From Clostridiales bacterium (GTDB taxonomy: Bacteria; Bacillota; Clostridia; Oscillospirales; CAG-272), in assembly GCA_012800735.1 (NCBI GenBank), contig JAAZIU010000013.1, positions 62,001 through 126,000 on the forward strand: a stretch of DNA of 64,000 nt, given 5' to 3'. The notes beneath the pieces were generated by a model. The model saw only the letters and a program-made list of their open reading frames with translations, was not told where the DNA came from and searched no databases. Both the position numbers and the translations under genes were made by a program. Positions 19,988 through 29,301 of this stretch are shown piece after piece (position 1 is the first letter of the stretch; each line of letters starts with the position of its first letter).

Positions 19988-21244
19988 TTAAGCGCGCTTT
20001 GAAGTTACGTTTTTCTCGTATTCCTTGACTTCTTTCAGTACGGCGGCTCCGACGGGAACGCCGGATTTTTCGCAGTACATATCCCATACCGCGCCGAACG
20101 GCATGCTCTTCATGGTTTCGAGTATTGTAAGACGAGAGGTATAGTCGCCTTCAAACTCAAGCTTCTTGAGCTCAGCTATCGGTTCAAGTTTTGCATAGAG
20201 CAAAGCTTTTTGCATGCTTCTTGTTCCTATCGTCCAGGCTGCGATGCGGTTTATCGAAGCGTCGAAGTAGTCAAGTCCTATATATACGCGATCTTCGAGA
20301 TTATTGCGGACGATTTCGGAGGCGATGGCGCGGAGCTCGTCGTCGAAGATGACGACATGGTCGGAGTCCCAGCGAACCGGACGGGAGACATGGAGCATCA
20401 TCTCCGGAAGGAACATCAGGACAGAGCTTATCTTATCGGAGATAAACTCGGTCGGATGGAAGTGACCTGAGTCAAGGGTAAGAAGCATATTATTTGCAAC
20501 CGCATAGCCGAGATAGAACTCATGCGAGCCGATGGTGCAGCTTTCGGCGCCGATGCCGAAGAGCTTCGATTCGACCGATTCGACATCATAGCGTTTGTCT
20601 ATCTCGACCGCCATGATTTTGTCGAGCGAGTCTTTGAGGCGGGCGCGGGCTGCATATCGATCGACCGGGATATCCTTGAATCCGTCGGGAATCCAGATGT
20701 TCTGGATGCACCTGTCGTTTAACTCTTTCCCGAAATATTCGCCGATTTTGCGGCAGGCGATGCAGTGCTCGATCCAGAAGTCGCGGACGCCCTTGTCGGC
20801 GTCGGAGAGGGTGAAGCCGGAAGCGGATTTCGGATGCGAGAAGCAGGTCGGGTTGAAGTCGATACCGTAACCGTGGAGCTTCGCCCAGTCGACCCAGGAA
20901 GCGAAATGCTTCGGCTCTATCTTGTTGCGCTCTACCTTTGTCGGGCTGTCGAGATAAATCGCATGAAGCGAAATTCTCTTCTTCTTTCCGGGAGTGAGGG
21001 AAGCCATTTTATTGAAGTCGGCCCGCAGTTCGTCTATTGAACGGGCACGTCCGGGATAATTACCGGTAGTCTGTATTCCGCCGGAAAGCTCGCCTTCGGG
21101 ATTTTCAAATCCGCGGACGTCGTCCCCCTGCCAGCAGTGTATCGAAAGCGGAATCTGTTCGGTTTCGGCTATGGCTTTATCGGTATCGATTCCGAGCTCG
21201 GCGTATCTTTCCTTTGCAATTTCATATGCGGATTTTATGCTCAT
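19988..21244 (-). CDS. rhaA: L-rhamnose isomerase
   Basis: A 418-residue metal-dependent isomerase converting L-rhamnose to L-rhamnulose. The N-terminus ([20 protein letters not shown] then [14 protein letters not shown]) and internal segments such as [15 protein letters not shown] and [11 protein letters not shown] match RhaA over its full length; acidic and His residues in these stretches would hold the metal. AAAGGA precedes the ATG. It directly follows rhaB. The third enzyme of the pathway, RhaD aldolase, is not in the window. Confidence 0.95.
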   Translation of the reverse strand: MSIKSAYEIAKERYAELGIDTDKAIAETEQIPLSIHCWQGDDVRGFENPEGELSGGIQTTGNYPGRARSIDELRADFNKMASLTPGKKKRISLHAIYLDSPTKVERNKIEPKHFASWVDWAKLHGYGIDFNPTCFSHPKSASGFTLSDADKGVRDFWIEHCIACRKIGEYFGKELNDRCIQNIWIPDGFKDIPVDRYAARARLKDSLDKIMAVEIDKRYDVESVESKLFGIGAESCTIGSHEFYLGYAVANNMLLTLDSGHFHPTEFISDKISSVLMFLPEMMLHVSRPVRWDSDHVVIFDDELRAIASEIVRNNLEDRVYIGLDYFDASINRIAAWTIGTRSMQKALLYAKLEPIAELKKLEFEGDYTSRLTILETMKSMPFGAVWDMYCEKSGVPVGAAVLKEVKEYEKNVTSKRA

Positions 21245-21281
21245 AGGATAAATCCTTTCTGAATCTGATGTTTATCGTATA

Positions 21282-22754
21282 TCAAAGCAGCTTGAGGAAA
21301 CGGGCGTAGCCCTCGTCCCAGATAGAAATGTCCTTCGGATGATATTCCTTGATTTCAAAGGAGTTGCGAATCATATGACGCGCTTCGGGTATATCTTTAA
21401 GTTCCCCGGCAGCTATAAGCTGTGAAACTAAGTTGCCGATGGCGGTGGCTTCGGTGGGACCTGCGTATACCGGTCGGTCGCAAGCGTCTGCGCAGAATTG
21501 GCAGAGATATGTCTCTTTGGTTCCACCGCCTACTATATTGATAAACGGCGCCTTATGTCCCATCAGCTCGTCTATGCAATTCACCGTCCAGCGGTAGCGC
21601 AGGGCGAGCGAATCAAAGATACAGCGGACAATTTCGCCTTCGTTTTCCGGAACATGCTGCCCTGTCTTTTTGCAGTATTCGCGAATGCGTTCGGGCATAT
21701 CGCCGGGAGGACTGAATATGCCGTCGTCGGGATTGATAATTGACTGCAGCGGCTTTGAAGCAAGAGCGGCGTCGGAAAGCTCGTCGTGGGTAAATTCCTT
21801 GCCTTCCCGCGCCCATTGACGCTTGGATTCTTCTTTGAGCCACATGCCCATGATGTTTTTCAGGAATCTTGTCGTGCCGTTTATGCCGCCTTCGTTTGTG
21901 AAGTCGTATTTAAAGCTGTCGGCGGATATTATCGGCTGTTTCAGCTCGGTTCCCATCAGCGACCAGGTGCCGGAGGAGATATAAACGAAACTGTCTCCCT
22001 TTGCCGGAACGGCGATTACAGCGGATGCGGTATCATGAGCGGCAGCGTGAACGACTTTCGCATTGATATCACCGACGTCGCCCAATACCTGCTTCGAAAG
22101 CGGACCTACTTCGGTTGCCGGCTGCGCAAGCGGGGTGAATATGCTCCTCGGAATGCCGAATTTATCCAGCATGTCCCACGCATAATCCCGGGTTGAAGCG
22201 TCGAGTATGGCGCCGGTCGAAGCTATTGTATATTCGGTTTTCATCACGCCGGTAAGAAAATAGTTAAGCAGATCCGGCATGAACAACAGCTTGTCCGCGA
22301 TACGGAAACGGTCGGGGCTGTCCCTCATTTCGCAGAGAATCTGGAACAGCGTGTTAAGGTTCATAAACTGGATGCCGGTTATGCCGTAGATGTCTTCTTT
22401 CGGCACGATATTAAAAGCGTAGGGCTGAATGCCGTCCGTCCGGATGTCCCGGTAGTGAGTCGGATTCGCCAGCAGCTTTCCGTTTTTATCGAGCAAGCCG
22501 TAATCAACTCCCCAGGTGTCTATGGCTATCGTGCCTATGTCCCTGTCGTCAGAAACGGCGCATTTGTTTATCGATGCCTTAATCTCGTGGAATATCCGCA
22601 GAACGTCCCAGCTGAAGGTTCCGGCTACGTTTACCGGTTCATTCTTAAAACGATGATTTTCTTCAAGCGTAAGCCGCTCTCCGTCGAAACGACCGATAAT
22701 GCCGCGGCCGCTCGACGCTCCGAGGTCTATTGCGAGCATTTTATAACTTGACAA
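21282..22754 (-). CDS. rhaB: Rhamnulokinase
   Basis: An approximately 490-residue FGGY sugar kinase that phosphorylates L-rhamnulose. The N-terminal ATP-binding phosphate loop is MLAIDLGASSGRGIIG, the catalytic region has TWGVDYGLLDKNG, and the C-terminal half shows INIVGGGTKETYLCQFCADA. I choose the TTG at 22754, eight bases after GGAGG; the first ATG (22739) is too far from it and the GTG at 22763 too near. rhaA follows after 37 bases. Confidence 0.93.
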   Translation of the reverse strand: MSSYKMLAIDLGASSGRGIIGRFDGERLTLEENHRFKNEPVNVAGTFSWDVLRIFHEIKASINKCAVSDDRDIGTIAIDTWGVDYGLLDKNGKLLANPTHYRDIRTDGIQPYAFNIVPKEDIYGITGIQFMNLNTLFQILCEMRDSPDRFRIADKLLFMPDLLNYFLTGVMKTEYTIASTGAILDASTRDYAWDMLDKFGIPRSIFTPLAQPATEVGPLSKQVLGDVGDINAKVVHAAAHDTASAVIAVPAKGDSFVYISSGTWSLMGTELKQPIISADSFKYDFTNEGGINGTTRFLKNIMGMWLKEESKRQWAREGKEFTHDELSDAALASKPLQSIINPDDGIFSPPGDMPERIREYCKKTGQHVPENEGEIVRCIFDSLALRYRWTVNCIDELMGHKAPFINIVGGGTKETYLCQFCADACDRPVYAGPTEATAIGNLVSQLIAAGELKDIPEARHMIRNSFEIKEYHPKDISIWDEGYARFLKLL

Positions 22755-22790
22755 AACAAACACCTCCGATATAGTTTATCTGAGTTTATG

Positions 22791-23645
22791 TCAGCCTGCG
22801 GCTTTTTGAAGAACCGCCTTTATCGCGTCACAGGCTGCTTTGAAAGCGGATTCGCGGGAGGGATACTGGTCGTTTATCAGCTTACCGCCCTTTCCTTCAA
22901 GCTCGGCAAGTCCCTCAAAGACCTGAAGATGCGGCTCGACGGTTAGAATATAGTGCTTGTCGTATTTATTGATATCTCTGAAGGTCTCGACAAAGCGGCC
23001 GACGCCGTGGCCTGCGCGAGCCATGCGCTTTGACGCGGTCGCGTCTTTGATATGGAAATAATAGATATAATCCTTTAAAATATTGAAAGCGTAGGGATAA
23101 GGCTGGCAGTCGACGCAGACGAAGTTAGCGTGGTCAAAAATGAGTTTAATCTTTGTATCAAACTGCTTCTGGATATCAAGGCAGCGTTCCGGAGTGTCGC
23201 CGTAAATTCCGCGCTCGTTTTCATGGCAGAGGACGACATTTTCGCCTTCGGTCAACTTTAGCATCTCTCCGAGACGGTACATTACTTCAGACCGCGCTTC
23301 TTCCGCAGTCTTACCTTCGTGATAGAAGCTGAACATCCGAATTCTGTCGCAGTCAAAGATGTGCGCAAGCTCGATTATATGCTTTTCTTTTTCGAGGTGC
23401 TGAGCAAAATCGTCTTTCAGATCTATCTTTCCGAGCGGAGAGCCGACGGAAGAAACCCGGATGCCGTTTGCGCTGAGCTTCTTTCTGAGCTCGACCGCCT
23501 CATCGCAGGAAACCGAGTCGATATTGCGGCCGTTAACGCCGCGGATCTCCATGCAGTATATTTCGTTTTCCAAAAGCCCCTTTATCTGCTCATCGAAATT
23601 CTGTGAATATTCGTCCGCAAACGCGGCCAGTTCAAAAGTTGCCAT
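22791..23645 (-). CDS. Sugar phosphate isomerase/epimerase (TIM barrel)
   Basis: A 284-residue AP-endonuclease-2-type TIM barrel, the family of IolE, IolI and many sugar epimerases. Metal-binding residues fit VLCHENERGIYG, LIFDHANFVC and YFHIKDAT, with a final Glu in LTVEPHL. GGAGA lies before the ATG. It stands between a second epimerase of the same family and rhaB, in the same direction with a gap of 36 bases, so a role in rhamnose or related sugar use is likely. Confidence 0.87.
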   Translation of the reverse strand: MATFELAAFADEYSQNFDEQIKGLLENEIYCMEIRGVNGRNIDSVSCDEAVELRKKLSANGIRVSSVGSPLGKIDLKDDFAQHLEKEKHIIELAHIFDCDRIRMFSFYHEGKTAEEARSEVMYRLGEMLKLTEGENVVLCHENERGIYGDTPERCLDIQKQFDTKIKLIFDHANFVCVDCQPYPYAFNILKDYIYYFHIKDATASKRMARAGHGVGRFVETFRDINKYDKHYILTVEPHLQVFEGLAELEGKGGKLINDQYPSRESAFKAACDAIKAVLQKAAG

Positions 23646-23655
23646 TTTTTGTCTC

Positions 23656-24426
23656 CTATCTGAAATCGTATCTTTCGGTAAGGTTATCGTAGCTTATTTT
23701 TAAAGACTCAAAGGGGTCGCGGCCGTAGGTATCGTCCTGCTCGACGAGATGCCACTCAATTCCGTATTTCTTGCACATATCGATGACGGGGTCGAAATTG
23801 ATATTGCCTTCAAGCACCTCGGTCATGACGGCTTCGCCGCCGCGGATTGCGATATCCTTCAGGTGGGTGCAATATATGCGGTCATGATATCTGCGGATGA
23901 AATCGGCGCAGTCAATGCCGCTGTAAGCCGCCCAGAATATATCCAAAGTCAGCTTGAAGCCTTCCGGATCGGTGTTGTCAAGCATCCGCTCTATCGCGTA
24001 TCTGCCGTCGATTTTTGTGAATTCGTTGCGGTGGTTGTGATAGAGGAAGACCTTGCCTGCCGCCTTGATCTTTTCGACAGCCGGCGCCATGTCGGACGTG
24101 AAGCGATCGATTCCGTCGGCGTCAAAGGCATATCCGCCGCCCATCCCGCCGACGCCTATTCCTTTGCAGGAAAACAGATCATGGTCGGCGATGACTTTGT
24201 CTGTGTCGTCTCTTATGCGTTTTGGGTCGGTATGGGTAAGCACTACCCCGAGGGCGTTTCTTTCCGCCTCGTCTTTGATGCACTGAGCCGAAACGTCGCC
24301 CGCGCCGGATACCTGAATATACTTGTATCCGATTCCGGCGATTCTTTTAAGCGTCGCCGCGAAAGCCGTTTCGTCTCTCATGAAATCACGCACGGTATAA
24401 AGCTGCGCTCCAAGATAAATAGCCAT
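23656..24426 (-). CDS. Sugar phosphate isomerase/epimerase (TIM barrel)
   Basis: A 256-residue AP-endonuclease-2-type TIM barrel, a second member of the same family as its downstream neighbour but clearly diverged. Visible motifs are LYTVRDFM at the start, VFLYHNHRNEF (metal ligand region), LTLDIFWAAYSG and THLKDIA, and a final WHLVEQDDTYG. I take ATG 24426, eight bases after GGAGAT; a longer in-frame start would run into mutS2. It begins 31 bases after mutS2, with no promoter visible between them. Confidence 0.87.
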   Translation of the reverse strand: MAIYLGAQLYTVRDFMRDETAFAATLKRIAGIGYKYIQVSGAGDVSAQCIKDEAERNALGVVLTHTDPKRIRDDTDKVIADHDLFSCKGIGVGGMGGGYAFDADGIDRFTSDMAPAVEKIKAAGKVFLYHNHRNEFTKIDGRYAIERMLDNTDPEGFKLTLDIFWAAYSGIDCADFIRRYHDRIYCTHLKDIAIRGGEAVMTEVLEGNINFDPVIDMCKKYGIEWHLVEQDDTYGRDPFESLKISYDNLTERYDFR

Positions 24427-24457
24427 TTTCTTATCTCCTAAATAATTTTGACTGAAT

Positions 24458-26857
24458 TTATTTAAGCTCAACTACGGTGACTCCGCTGTCCCCCTCGCCG
24501 TATACTCCGGGGCGGAAGGATTTTACCCTCGAATCGCTTTTCAGGTATTGCCAGATCGCCTTTTTTAAAGCGCCGGTTCCCTTGCCGTGGATCAGAGTTA
24601 CGCTGCCTACGGACGCGATGCGGGCTTCGTCGAGATATTTATCCGCCGCCGACCAGCCCTCTTCTCCGGTCATGCCCCTGAGATCAAGCTCCATTTTGAA
24701 ATCCCGAACTACACTTAATTTATAGTCGGAAACTGCTTTTTTCTTCTTTTTCTTTGAAGTATCGATCCACCCGTATTCCTCGGCGTCAGAGGCGAGCATA
24801 AGATTTTTTTCGCTTGTTTTGGTATTTATTATTCCGGCGCGTACCGAAACGATACCGTCTTCTCCCGGCTCTTCGGTGACTACGCCTTTTGTGCCGATGT
24901 TGATTAATATAACCTCGTCGCCCTTTTTGAGCGGACGCGAAAGGACATAGTCATCCGCCGTCCTTTCCCTTGCGGGATTGACAATGTCCTCCGTCTCTCG
25001 AAGAGCAGAGCGGATGGCTCTCCTGCCTTCTTCAAGCTCGGCGGCGAAGCGTTCCGATTCCTTTTCGCGTTTCAGCCGCTCAAGCTCTCCGAGTACCATA
25101 TCGGAGGTGCGCTGCGCCGATGAAAGTATCTTATGCGCCTGGCGCCGGCTGCGCTCAAGTTCTTTTTCGTAGCTTTCTTCTTTTTCCCGGATACGCTTTT
25201 CCGATTCGGCTTTGAATTTTTCGTATTCTCTGCGCGCTGAAGCGGCGGCTTCCCGCTGTCTTTCCATCTCGATCCTTGAGGCTTCGAGTTTTTCGATTAC
25301 ATATTCGAAGCGCTTGGAATCGGAGGAAATCAGTGATTTCGCACGTTCTATAATACTTGTATGTATACCCAGCTTCTCTGCGATCGCAAAGGCGTTTGAC
25401 TTGCCGGGGGTGCCTATTATAAGCTTATATGTCGGTTTAAGTGTTTCAACGTCGAATTCGCAGCTTGCGTTAGTCACTCCTTCGGTTTCGAGAGCGTAGG
25501 CTTTCAGTTCGGCGTAATGAGTGGTCGCGGCGCACATTGAACGACGTTCTCTTACGTCGACAAGTATCGCCTCAGCCAGGGCTGCTCCTTCGATCGGGTC
25601 GGTTCCCGCGCCGAGTTCGTCGAAAAGAGCGAGGGTACGCTCATTGCACTTGCCGAGGATATCGATGATATTCACCATATGCCCGGAGAACGTCGATAGC
25701 GACTGCTCGATAGACTGCTCGTCGCCGATATCGGCTAAAATGTCGTCGAAAACGCAGACGACCGAGGCGTCGGATGCCGGAATATGAAGTCCCGACTGCG
25801 CCATAAGCTCAAAAAGTCCGATTGTTTTAAGAGCTACTGTTTTTCCGCCGGTGTTTGGTCCGGTTATGACTAAGGTATCATAGCCGTCGCCGATGGTGAT
25901 ATTTACCGGTACTACTTTATTTTTGTCTATAAGCGGGTGGCGGGCGGAGTAAAGCTCGATGCGGCGCTCTTCGGTAACATTTGGCGCGTCCGCCGCAAGG
26001 CGGTAGGAAAATTCGGCCTTGGCAAAGATAAAGGCGATCTGAGTGATGTTATAATAATTCAGGTTGATCTGACTCTCATTTTCGGCGCATTCCGCGCTCA
26101 ATTCCGCTAAAATTCGCTCTATTTCGTGCTTTTCGCGGCTTTCCAGCTCTTTGAGTTCGTTGTTAGCGTCAACAACGCCCATCGGTTCGATGAATACCGT
26201 CGCGCCGGAGGCGGAGGTGTCGTGGATCAGACCTTTTATCTCGTTTTTGTATTCGGAGCGCACCGGGATGACGTATCTGCCGTTGCGCAGGGTGACGATA
26301 TTTTCCTGAAGGTATTTTGAATAAGCGCCGCCGGTGTATCTTTGCAAGTTCTCTTTTACCTTGCCCGCGGCATTTCTCATCTTTCGGCGGATATCGGACA
26401 GTTCGGGAGAGGCGTCGTCGGATATCATGTCTTCCGCGACGATTACCCGGTTTATATGGTCTTCAAGAAATCTTAACGGAATAAGACGGGCGAACAGCTC
26501 GTCGAGCGTTGTTTCAAATTCGCTGCCGTCGGTTAAATAATTTTTCAGCCGCCGCGTTATACTCAAAAGAGACGCGATATCAAGCAGTTCGCGGGTGTTG
26601 AGGGCGCTGTCTTTAACCGCTCTTGAAAGCGAATCGGTGACGTCTCTTACACCGGAAAGCGGCGGAGTTCCTTTGATCGCCGAAAGTTTCTTCGCATCGC
26701 TTGTCTGCTCAAGCATGTATCTGATGCGGACCGCATCGGTTGAAGGGCGAAGCTGACGTATCAGATTCCTCGCGCCCTCGGTCTGCGCGCAGTCGGCAAG
26801 CATCTCAAGCACGAGATTGAATTCAAGCGATATTATGGCTTTATCGAAAGCTGCCAT
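24458..26857 (-). CDS. mutS2: Endonuclease/ribosome-rescue ATPase MutS2
   Basis: A 799-residue MutS-related ATPase. It lacks the mismatch-binding N-terminal domain of MutS. ABC-type ATPase: Walker A GPNTGGKTVALKT near residue 335 and Walker B ALFDELGAGTDP near 415. A long coiled coil (about 510-620) and a C-terminal Smr domain (LDLRGMTGEE then LIHGKGTGALKK) follow. MutS2 suppresses recombination and, in Bacillus, acts on collided ribosomes through Smr. Sits after recO, as part of the era-recO-mutS2 run. Confidence 0.96.
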   Translation of the reverse strand: MAAFDKAIISLEFNLVLEMLADCAQTEGARNLIRQLRPSTDAVRIRYMLEQTSDAKKLSAIKGTPPLSGVRDVTDSLSRAVKDSALNTRELLDIASLLSITRRLKNYLTDGSEFETTLDELFARLIPLRFLEDHINRVIVAEDMISDDASPELSDIRRKMRNAAGKVKENLQRYTGGAYSKYLQENIVTLRNGRYVIPVRSEYKNEIKGLIHDTSASGATVFIEPMGVVDANNELKELESREKHEIERILAELSAECAENESQINLNYYNITQIAFIFAKAEFSYRLAADAPNVTEERRIELYSARHPLIDKNKVVPVNITIGDGYDTLVITGPNTGGKTVALKTIGLFELMAQSGLHIPASDASVVCVFDDILADIGDEQSIEQSLSTFSGHMVNIIDILGKCNERTLALFDELGAGTDPIEGAALAEAILVDVRERRSMCAATTHYAELKAYALETEGVTNASCEFDVETLKPTYKLIIGTPGKSNAFAIAEKLGIHTSIIERAKSLISSDSKRFEYVIEKLEASRIEMERQREAAASARREYEKFKAESEKRIREKEESYEKELERSRRQAHKILSSAQRTSDMVLGELERLKREKESERFAAELEEGRRAIRSALRETEDIVNPARERTADDYVLSRPLKKGDEVILINIGTKGVVTEEPGEDGIVSVRAGIINTKTSEKNLMLASDAEEYGWIDTSKKKKKKAVSDYKLSVVRDFKMELDLRGMTGEEGWSAADKYLDEARIASVGSVTLIHGKGTGALKKAIWQYLKSDSRVKSFRPGVYGEGDSGVTVVELK

Positions 26858-26896
26858 TTATATATTCATCCTGTTTTTAATTATAAGTTTATTACG

Positions 26897-27691
26897 CTAT
26901 AAAGCGCAGTTTTTGTAAAATTCCAGCGTTTTGAAGCTCCGGTCGACATGATAAAGAGAGTAGCTTTCGCAAACTGTCGAAAACTGCGGGAACAAAGCTT
27001 CGTCGATGCGGAAGGAAAATACTTTTTTTCCGTCAATCGAAGTAATAAATCTCATCGCTTCCAAAACGGCGGGTGATACGGCTTTTATCGGTTTTGAGCG
27101 TCCGTCTTCGAAATAAAGCTGATTCAGTTCAAGGGTTGAATAGCAGTCGGGACAGATTACCGAGCCGTTTTCCATATCGAAATACGCGACTTTGTTGATA
27201 TCTGCCGCACCGCAGCCGTCGCATGCGGCAAGCTGCGGCTGAAAACCGGCTTCGCACATAAGCCTAAGCTCAAAAGCCCCTTTTATCAGTCGGTGATCCT
27301 TATCGGTATTTGAAAGGCACCAGAGCGCGTTTAAAATAAGCGACATTGTTCCCGTTTCGCGAACTTCCTCCGGCGACACTTCGCAGGTAAGGTCGCAGAG
27401 ATACTGCATCAGCGCGGATTTTACAAGGTCGGTCCGGATATTGGAAAAAGAATCAAGTATCGAAGCTTCCTTCAGAGTCAGAAAATCGCCTTTCTGCTCA
27501 ATCAGCATCTCGCTGTAAACTCCCAGCTGAGCGGCGCCGAAAATAGTGTTCTTCCAGGCCCTCGCGCCGTATGCGTAAACGGAGATTTTGCCGCGATTGT
27601 CGGACATTACGGTCAGGTATTTATCTGCGTCTTTTACTGGAGTTTCCCGCAATATAAGCCCGAAGCAGGGAAAAGACTTTTTTGCCGACAT
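26897..27691 (-). CDS. recO: DNA repair protein RecO
   Basis: A 264-residue RecF-pathway mediator that loads RecA. The N-terminal OB fold is readable (GLILRETPVKDADKYLTVMS then GKISVYAYGARAWKN), and a zinc-finger-like CDGCGA...CPDC element lies in the middle (near residues 175-205), as in many Firmicute RecO proteins. It starts 5 bases after the era stop, as in other Firmicutes. Confidence 0.93.
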   Translation of the reverse strand: MSAKKSFPCFGLILRETPVKDADKYLTVMSDNRGKISVYAYGARAWKNTIFGAAQLGVYSEMLIEQKGDFLTLKEASILDSFSNIRTDLVKSALMQYLCDLTCEVSPEEVRETGTMSLILNALWCLSNTDKDHRLIKGAFELRLMCEAGFQPQLAACDGCGAADINKVAYFDMENGSVICPDCYSTLELNQLYFEDGRSKPIKAVSPAVLEAMRFITSIDGKKVFSFRIDEALFPQFSTVCESYSLYHVDRSFKTLEFYKNCAL

Positions 27692-27696
27692 GGCGC

Positions 27697-28689
27697 TTAA
27701 AATTCGTCTTTATCGTTGTATCCGAAATTTCTTAGGGTCGAGATGTCGTCGCGCCAGCGGGTTTTGACCTTGACCCAGAGATTCAGATATATCTGACAGC
27801 CGAAGAAATTCTCCAAATCCTCGCGGGCGTAACTGCCTACTCTTTTAAGCATCTCGCCGTTTTTTCCGATTATGATAGCTTTATGCGATTCTCTTTCGCA
27901 GTATATTTCAGCCGCGATTCGGATTATAGACGGAGATTCTTCGAATTTCTCGATTACGACGGCGATTCCGTGAGGTATCTCTTCATTCAGGAGGCGCAGC
28001 AGTTTTTCGCGGATAACCTCCGCCACAATCTGCCTTTCCGGCTGATCGGTCATCTCGTCTTCCGGGAAGTGCCACGGTTCCGGCTTCATAAAGGCGCGGC
28101 ATTCTTTTAAAATTATATCGACGCCGAGATTGTTTTTCGCCGAAATCGGAACAACCGATTTAAAATCGTATTTCGGCGCGTAATCGGTTATCGTCTGTCC
28201 TATCGCAGCGGCGGTTGATTTATCAGTTTTATTTATCGCAAGAATCGCGGGGGTGTTGTTGCTCTTAAGTCTCTCAATTATACCCAGCTCTATATCACCC
28301 GGCTTTCCGCCCGGTTCTACAACAAGAATCGCGGCGTCGGTGTCGCCTATCGCGGAGCGGACGGATTTTACCATATAATTCCCGAGTTTTGTTTTCGGCT
28401 TGTGCATTCCCGGCGTATCAAGGAAAACGAACTGATCGCAGCCCAGGGTCAAAATACCGGTAATGCGATTGCGGGTCGTTTGAGGCTTTTTAGAAACTAT
28501 GGCTACCTTCTCACCGAGCAGGGTGTTAAGCAGCGTTGATTTGCCGACGTTCGGACGTCCGACAATGGCGATAAAGCCGGTCCTCATATCCTCCGGCTTT
28601 ATCGATGATTCGTTTAAAGTTATTATATCCGTATCTATTTCACCGGCGTATCCGCCGTCATTTATATCAATTATATCAATATCGGACAT
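27697..28689 (-). CDS. era: GTPase Era with an acidic N-terminal extension
   Basis: Ribosome-assembly GTPase binding 16S rRNA. G motifs: GRPNVGKS (G1), DTPGMHKP (G3), NKTD (G4), and C-terminal KH domain with IIGKNGEMLKRVG. From ATG 28689 the protein is 330 residues, about 30 longer than usual; the extra N-terminal stretch is acidic (for example SDIDIIDINDGGYAGEIDTD). ATG 28587 would give a standard-length protein but has GGAGG only two bases away; GTG 28731 lacks a ribosome site. For 28689 a GGGAGG lies 15 bases off, so the start is uncertain. Confidence 0.9.
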   Translation of the reverse strand: MSDIDIIDINDGGYAGEIDTDIITLNESSIKPEDMRTGFIAIVGRPNVGKSTLLNTLLGEKVAIVSKKPQTTRNRITGILTLGCDQFVFLDTPGMHKPKTKLGNYMVKSVRSAIGDTDAAILVVEPGGKPGDIELGIIERLKSNNTPAILAINKTDKSTAAAIGQTITDYAPKYDFKSVVPISAKNNLGVDIILKECRAFMKPEPWHFPEDEMTDQPERQIVAEVIREKLLRLLNEEIPHGIAVVIEKFEESPSIIRIAAEIYCERESHKAIIIGKNGEMLKRVGSYAREDLENFFGCQIYLNLWVKVKTRWRDDISTLRNFGYNDKDEF

Positions 28690-28762
28690 TTCGGCTATAT
28701 AAGTCCTCCCAAGAAATCTCGCCCTGACCACTGTCTCGTTTCATACTTTTACTGTCGCTATA

Positions 28763-28791
28763 ATTATAACATATAAATGCTATTTTTTCAA
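28763..28791 (-). promoter_or_regulatory. Promoter of the era-recO-mutS2 run
   Basis: Minus strand TTGAAA (28786-28791), 17-base spacer ending TGT, TATAAT (28763-28768). It is the only clear promoter I find for all genes down to 15593. Confidence 0.8.
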
Positions 28792-28842
28792 GATGTTTTA
28801 ACAAACGTTTAAAGTCACCCGGAAAGGAACTGATTTTTCGTT

Positions 28843-29301
28843 TTATCTCGGTATACCCATTGAAATCAGGATTTTCTCCTGACGATCGAACATTTCCTTT
28901 TCCTCTTCTTCGATCATATGATCATAACCTAAAAGATGCAGGGTGGAATGAACCGTTAAAAAGGCAAGCTCGCGGTCGAGCGAATGGCCGTATTCCTTCG
29001 CCTGAATATCGGCGCGCTCCATTGAGATTACTATGTCACCGAGCTCCTCTCCGATATCATCTCCATCGTTTAAGGGGAAGCTCAAAACATCTGTCGGGCT
29101 GTCGATGCCGCGGTGGGCTGCGTTAAGCTCTTTTATCTGCTCGTCGTCGACAACTGTAATCGAAACTTCGGCGCGCCCCTGCCAGTCTTCGCTTTTAAGA
29201 GTCGCCTTTACCGCCCTCTTTATCAACGCCCTCTGCGCCGGGGTGAGTATCAGCTTCTTCTGTGTGTTTCTTAAATATATGTCGTGGGGGTCTTTTGCCA
29301 T
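28843..29301 (-). CDS. ybeY: Endoribonuclease YbeY
   Basis: A 152-residue zinc-dependent endoribonuclease for 16S rRNA 3' processing and ribosome quality control. The metal motif [11 protein letters not shown] shows three histidines in H-x3-H-x5-H spacing. The ATG at 29301 has AGGAG nine bases upstream. Its first 107 bases overlap the 3' end of phoH in another frame. Normally followed by dgkA and cdd before era; both are missing here. Confidence 0.94.
   Translation of the reverse strand: MAKDPHDIYLRNTQKKLILTPAQRALIKRAVKATLKSEDWQGRAEVSITVVDDEQIKELNAAHRGIDSPTDVLSFPLNDGDDIGEELGDIVISMERADIQAKEYGHSLDRELAFLTVHSTLHLLGYDHMIEEEEKEMFDRQEKILISMGIPR

Noticed and set aside
24427-24471. Longer start for the epimerase overlapping mutS2
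   Set aside because: ATG 24426 has a good ribosome site and gives the usual family N-terminus.
28732-28842. Gap between era and ybeY searched for dgkA remnants or small genes
   Set aside because: Only a promoter is visible; no coding remnant could be supported.
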